Source of the DNA: a virus
DNA length: 29,596 nt
Direction: 5' to 3' (one strand)
IMG/VR virus record: IMGVR_UViG_3300025141_000517
Location: 1-29,596 of that record
Made by a program: the position numbers and the translations under genes. A model generated the notes under the pieces. It ran no database searches. It was not told the DNA's origin and saw only the letters and a list, made by a program, of their open reading frames with translations. Below, piece by piece: positions 27,754-29,596 of this stretch; position 1 is the stretch's first letter; every line of letters begins with the position of its first letter.

Positions 27754-27770
27754 ATTTGTTAAAAACAAAT
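27754..27770. promoter_or_regulatory. Operator-like palindrome over the rightward promoter
   Basis: ATTTGTT-AAA-AACAAAT is a perfect 7-bp dyad with a 3-nt centre and covers the -33 TTTG at 27755-27758. A related, imperfect dyad overlaps the -33 side of the promoter at 1098-1128. A repressor or activator site is inferred; no regulator gene is recognised. Confidence 0.55.
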
Positions 27771-27786
27771 AAATAATATATATTTA
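27755..27786 (+). promoter_or_regulatory. Probable rightward promoter for the small-gene cluster
   Basis: TTTG (27755-27758), 20 nt, TATATTTA (27779-27786), one base off TAnnTTTG. The leader to the ATG at 27837 is about 43 nt and ends with AACCTAAATACTTGATT. Weaker match than the other promoters. Confidence 0.55.
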
Positions 27787-27836
27787 CACCAGTGAAAACG
27801 GCAATATAGCTACAAAATAAACCTAAATACTTGATT

Positions 27837-28022
27837 ATGAGCAATTTAACTACACAGACTACCGAAAATTTACCAAATATTAATCATTGGATAAATTTGA
27901 AATCTCATCTATTCAAAGCTTTAATGAATGGTAGCAATAAAAATAAAGTGAATGAAAATTGGAAATACCCTTTAATCAAATCTATTGCTTTAGATGTGTA
28001 TTTTAATATTAAAAAAAACTAA
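27837..28022 (+). CDS. Hypothetical 61-residue protein
   Basis: MSNLTTQTTENLPNINHWIN, Asn/Lys/Thr-rich, with a C-terminal KSIALDVYFNIKKN. A TTG two codons upstream is in frame, but ATG at 27837 is preferred because it follows the AACCTAAA leader. No motif. First gene of the right-end cluster; its last codons fall in the direct repeat 28012-28052. Function unknown. Confidence 0.52.
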   Translation: MSNLTTQTTENLPNINHWINLKSHLFKALMNGSNKNKVNENWKYPLIKSIALDVYFNIKKN

Positions 28023-28052
28023 TTAACCAGAACCAAAAAAAACAAGTTATGA
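28012..28052 (+). repeat. Junction repeat 1, left copy
   Basis: 41 nt, 39 of them identical to 28231-28271. It covers the last codons and stop of the gene at 27837, the spacer ACTAATTAACCAGAACC with an A-rich run, and the start codon ATGA of the gene at 28049. With its partner it exactly brackets that one gene (period 219 nt). Confidence 0.85.
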
Positions 28053-28231
28053 GTTATACAAAGTATTTTAATCTAAAAACAAACTACGGAATTGAAACTG
28101 TGGACCATTTAGAGAGAAAAAATTTTAATTCTTATAAGGATTTTAAAAAAGAGCTTGTAAGATTAAAAAAAGAATATATTCTAGCTGGAATAGCTGTTTA
28201 TATTTCTCAAAAACCTTGCAAAGATTACTAA
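28049..28231 (+). CDS. Hypothetical 60-residue protein, cassette gene
   Basis: MSYTKYFNLKTNYGIETVDH, basic (many Lys) with a helix KDFKKELVRLKKEYILAG and a terminal KPCKDY. No family recognised. It is bounded on both sides by the same 41-nt repeat, so a recombination between the copies would remove it cleanly and join the preceding gene to the next leader. Function unknown. Confidence 0.58.
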   Translation: MSYTKYFNLKTNYGIETVDHLERKNFNSYKDFKKELVRLKKEYILAGIAVYISQKPCKDY

Positions 28232-28271
28232 AAAAAACTAATTAACCAGAACCTAAAAAAAAAAGTTATGA
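28231..28271 (+). repeat. Junction repeat 1, right copy
   Basis: Matches 28012-28052 except for two bases (T for A after AACC, and A for C in the A-run). The spacing between AACC and GTTATGA is the same, 11 nt, in both copies. It supplies the leader and ATG of the gene at 28268. Confidence 0.85.
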
Positions 28272-28582
28272 AAACAAGTAAAACAGTAAAACAAGCCTTT
28301 GAGCTTACTAACCTTAGGCAAATTAAAGTGACTTATCACGGAGCAACAAATTCAAGAGGGTCTAGGGTTTGCATCTCAGAACCAACAAGAGCAAACAACG
28401 AACCAACACAAAAGAAATATTTTAGCTATTCTTATAAGTATGGCGATATTATGGAACAAGCTTTTCAGACTTTGCGCTCAAACGGTTGGAATATTATTTG
28501 CCGTGCTTCAGATATAAAAGGCTATATATTCCTTTGTGATAATTGGGCAAGTGAATATTTAGAAATTAAGAACCTAAAATAA
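28268..28582 (+). CDS. Hypothetical 104-residue protein
   Basis: MKTSKTVKQAFELTNLRQIK, then VTYHGATNSRGSRVCISEP and YSYKYGDIMEQAFQTLRSNGW, RASDIKGYIFLCDNW. A small alpha/beta protein with a resemblance by pattern to antirestriction- or RHH-type accessory phage proteins that is too weak to name. Better codon balance than its neighbours. Its 3' end (EIKNLK) lies in junction repeat 2. Function unknown. Confidence 0.6.
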   Translation: MKTSKTVKQAFELTNLRQIKVTYHGATNSRGSRVCISEPTRANNEPTQKKYFSYSYKYGDIMEQAFQTLRSNGWNIICRASDIKGYIFLCDNWASEYLEIKNLK

Positions 28583-28596
28583 TAAAGCTATGTATA
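28560..28596 (+). repeat. Junction repeat 2, left copy
   Basis: Covers the C-terminal codons (EIKNLK) and stop of the gene at 28268, AACCTAAAATAA, and AGCTATGTATA at the next start. It matches 28759-28796 with three substitutions, one further mismatch in the A-run and one single-base indel. The pair brackets only the gene at 28590. Confidence 0.78.
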
Positions 28597-28781
28597 CTAT
28601 AAAAGTTCAATACGACCACCAAAAATACAGACCTCATACTTATAAAGAGTTAATAAGACAAAAGGAATGGAGGCTTATTATTAAAGCTATTTCTGTTGAT
28701 GAAGCTAAAAGGATTCTAAAAGAAGAACACAATTTGAATCCATTCTATTTTAAATTCATAGAAATAATTAACCTAAAATAA
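28590..28781 (+). CDS. Hypothetical 63-residue protein, cassette gene
   Basis: MYTIKVQYDHQKYRPHTYKE is basic and Tyr-rich, followed by a helix VDEAKRILKEEHNLNP and a C-terminal EIINLK. The end resembles that of the preceding gene product (EIKNLK), because both lie in the same repeat. No motif. Bracketed by junction repeat 2. Function unknown. Confidence 0.55.
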   Translation: MYTIKVQYDHQKYRPHTYKELIRQKEWRLIIKAISVDEAKRILKEEHNLNPFYFKFIEIINLK

Positions 28782-28796
28782 AAAAAGCTATGTATA
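28759..28796 (+). repeat. Junction repeat 2, right copy
   Basis: Covers the C-terminal codons (EIINLK) and stop of the gene at 28590, the AACCTAAAATAA leader with one extra A, and the ATGTATA start of the next gene, which also begins MY. Pairs with 28560-28596. Confidence 0.78.
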
Positions 28797-29122
28797 AAAT
28801 AACACAGAAAGAAACCTATAAAACCTGGCTAGGGTTTACCAAAATTAAAACAAAGATATATACCTTTGAAAATTACGCCGATGCGCTAAGATTTGCCCTA
28901 AATGAGCAAATTAGGTATTTTAGTCATTGTATTAATGGTGTGCATTGTTCAACCCGTGACGCATATAAACAATTTCACACCGTGAAAAACTGGGTAAAGT
29001 TAGCCGCTAAGAATCCTTTGCATTATATCGGACTTAGTAGTTCAAAAGGCGTGAATCTTGAAAGGTTGTATTTTTATTACCTGAATAGCGAGAATTTACA
29101 CCGATTAAAAAAATATATATAA
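28790..29122 (+). CDS. Hypothetical 110-residue protein
   Basis: MYKITQKETYKTWLGFTKIK, then YTFENYADALRFALNEQIRYF, a Cys/His-rich CINGVHCSTRDAYKQFH and VKLAAKNPLHYIGLSSSKG. The His/Cys cluster (about 47-61) could bind metal, but the spacing matches no family I know. Alpha/beta, basic. The stop lies in junction repeat 3. Function unknown. Confidence 0.58.
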   Translation: MYKITQKETYKTWLGFTKIKTKIYTFENYADALRFALNEQIRYFSHCINGVHCSTRDAYKQFHTVKNWVKLAAKNPLHYIGLSSSKGVNLERLYFYYLNSENLHRLKKYI

Positions 29123-29136
29123 ACCGCTTAAATTTA
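29120..29136 (+). repeat. Junction repeat 3, left copy
   Basis: TAAACCGCTTAAATTTA, starting at the stop codon of the gene at 28790; 16 of 17 bases match 29266-29282. With its partner it brackets the 41-codon gene at 29143. Confidence 0.75.
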
Positions 29137-29142
29137 GAACTT

Positions 29143-29268
29143 ATGACTATCAAAGATATTTATTCGCAATTAGATTATTTGTACAATATGCAGCTTAAAA
29201 GATGCAATCCGATTGTACAAAAGAGAATTAGTAATGAAATAGACAAACTTATTAAGATGCTAATTTAA
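29143..29268 (+). CDS. Hypothetical 41-residue protein, cassette gene
   Basis: MTIKDIYSQLDYLYNMQLKR and on to NEIDKLIKMLI: a short, entirely helical protein, perhaps a two-helix hairpin. It lies in line with the cluster, starts 20 nt after the previous stop and is bracketed by junction repeat 3. Last gene before the tandem terminators. Function unknown. Confidence 0.55.
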   Translation: MTIKDIYSQLDYLYNMQLKRCNPIVQKRISNEIDKLIKMLI

Positions 29269-29282
29269 ACAGCTTAAATTTA
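29266..29282 (+). repeat. Junction repeat 3, right copy
   Basis: TAAACAGCTTAAATTTA, beginning at the stop codon of the gene at 29143. Here it leads into a terminator instead of another gene. Confidence 0.75.
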
Positions 29283-29290
29283 TATCAAAG

Positions 29291-29319
29291 CTCTTACATT
29301 AATTTGTAAGAGTTTTTTT
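29291..29319 (+). terminator. Strong terminator after the right-end cluster
   Basis: CTCTTACA pairs perfectly with TGTAAGAG around a 6-nt loop (TTAATT) and is followed by seven T (29313-29319). Classical rho-independent form. Confidence 0.88.
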
Positions 29320-29345
29320 ATGTCTTATTAATACTATTCTATTTG

Positions 29346-29370
29346 CCTGGCTTTATTGCTGGGTTTTTTT
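29346..29370 (+). terminator. Second, tandem terminator
   Basis: CCTGGC pairs with GCTGGG (two wobble pairs) around TTTATT and is followed by seven T. It is 26 nt after the first and would catch read-through from it. Confidence 0.75.
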
Positions 29371-29372
29371 AT

Positions 29373-29401
29373 GCCTTATATATTAATAACTTATATAAGG
29401 C
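29373..29401. repeat. Perfect 10-bp inverted repeat
   Basis: GCCTTATATA (29373-29382) and TATATAAGGC (29392-29401) flank a 9-nt loop, followed by TTTCT. A weak third terminator or a protein-binding dyad. Confidence 0.6.
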
Positions 29402-29596
29402 TTTCTAATACCATTAAATTAGTGTTGGTATATTAGAGTATACTTAATGTATTAATGTAGCTTAAAACTATCTTATAACGCCTTAAATTGTATTGTGTTG
29501 TATTGTATTGTAATTGCATAGCTTAACACTAATAAAATAAAGGCAAGTATAAGCCTATAGGGGTCTATTTATCACTACCGATAAAATGCCAGAAAC
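29402..29596. other. Non-coding right end with hairpins and TTGTA repeats
   Basis: No gene is visible on either strand. The region contains another imperfect dyad (TAATACCA ... TGGTATATTA, about 29408-29436), five 5-bp repeats at 29488-29512, and a lone GGGGTCTA near 29559 that matches the core of the 11-bp array at 1257. It may be a continuation of the control region if the molecule is circular. Confidence 0.4.
29488..29512. repeat. Five tandem TTGTA units
   Basis: TTGTA, TTGTG, TTGTA, TTGTA, TTGTA end to end. Five-base microsatellite in non-coding DNA; its role is unknown and copy number may vary. Confidence 0.65.

Noticed and set aside
28012-29282. CRISPR array
   Set aside because: Repeats come in three different pairs enclosing coding genes of unequal length, not regular repeats with short spacers.
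1-29596. Lysogeny module (integrase, CI-like repressor, attachment site)
   Set aside because: No tyrosine or serine recombinase motif, no repressor-type protein and no tRNA-linked duplicated attachment site were found.

Overview
The window looks like most or all of the genome of a small tailed phage (siphovirus layout, HK97-type head) that infects a member of the Bacteroidota, probably a flavobacterium. The host call rests on four things seen in the sequence. The recognisable promoters match the Bacteroidota consensus (TTG/TTTG, 19-20 bp, TAnnTTTG). Shine-Dalgarno sites are largely absent and starts are preceded by A-rich leaders. DNA is strongly A+T rich. Several proteins (DUF3127-type SSB, the sigma-like protein between terminase and portal, the large tail protein) are of types I know from Bacteroidota phages. 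No integrase, repressor or partition gene is recognisable, so nothing here argues for lysogeny.

Layout. (1) Positions 1-1066, minus strand: a small operon with its own promoter (1098-1128), three small unknown genes, a tRNA with an odd anticodon loop, a possible structured RNA, and a gene running off the left edge. (2) 1067-1415: control region with an 11-bp x5 array, a 6-bp x5 array, a CTTT tract and a promoter that ends 7 nt before the terminase small-subunit start. (3) 1416-20344, plus strand: the late operon. It holds TerS, TerL, a sigma-like protein, portal, prohead protease, capsid, a UUCG-loop terminator, head-tail connectors, tail terminator, tail tube, a tail chaperone pair joined by a G GGA AAG -1 frameshift, tape measure, tail hub/baseplate protein, three small membrane proteins, a small beta-rich protein, a LamG-bearing fiber, a DUF5675 protein that may be the lytic enzyme, an HNH nuclease and a T7 endonuclease I-like resolvase. 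(4) A two-way terminator at 20361-20380 separates this from (5) 20385-27379, minus strand: the early DNA-metabolism genes. In transcription order these include a RecE-like exonuclease, a DnaA domain IV-like protein, SSB, a winged-helix replication protein, a DnaB-like helicase, a Mom-family DNA modification protein with an adjacent GNAT protein, a likely PD-(D/E)XK nuclease, then a separately promoted membrane protein and MazG-like gene. (6) 27380-27836: a divergent control region with promoters for both strands, a 41-nt alternating purine/pyrimidine tract and a palindrome over one promoter. (7) 27837-29268, plus strand: six tiny unknown genes, three of which are each bracketed by their own direct repeat. 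(8) 29269-29596: tandem terminators, hairpins and a TTGTA repeat.

How it fits together: the divergent promoters at 27.4-27.8 kb probably start early expression in both directions. The leftward operon supplies replication, recombination and DNA modification; the sigma-like protein may then help late transcription from the 1.4 kb promoter. The most unusual features are the gene-sized cassettes in the right cluster, a recurring AACCTAAA leader in front of genes on both strands, the Mom/GNAT pair, and the iteron array beside TerS.
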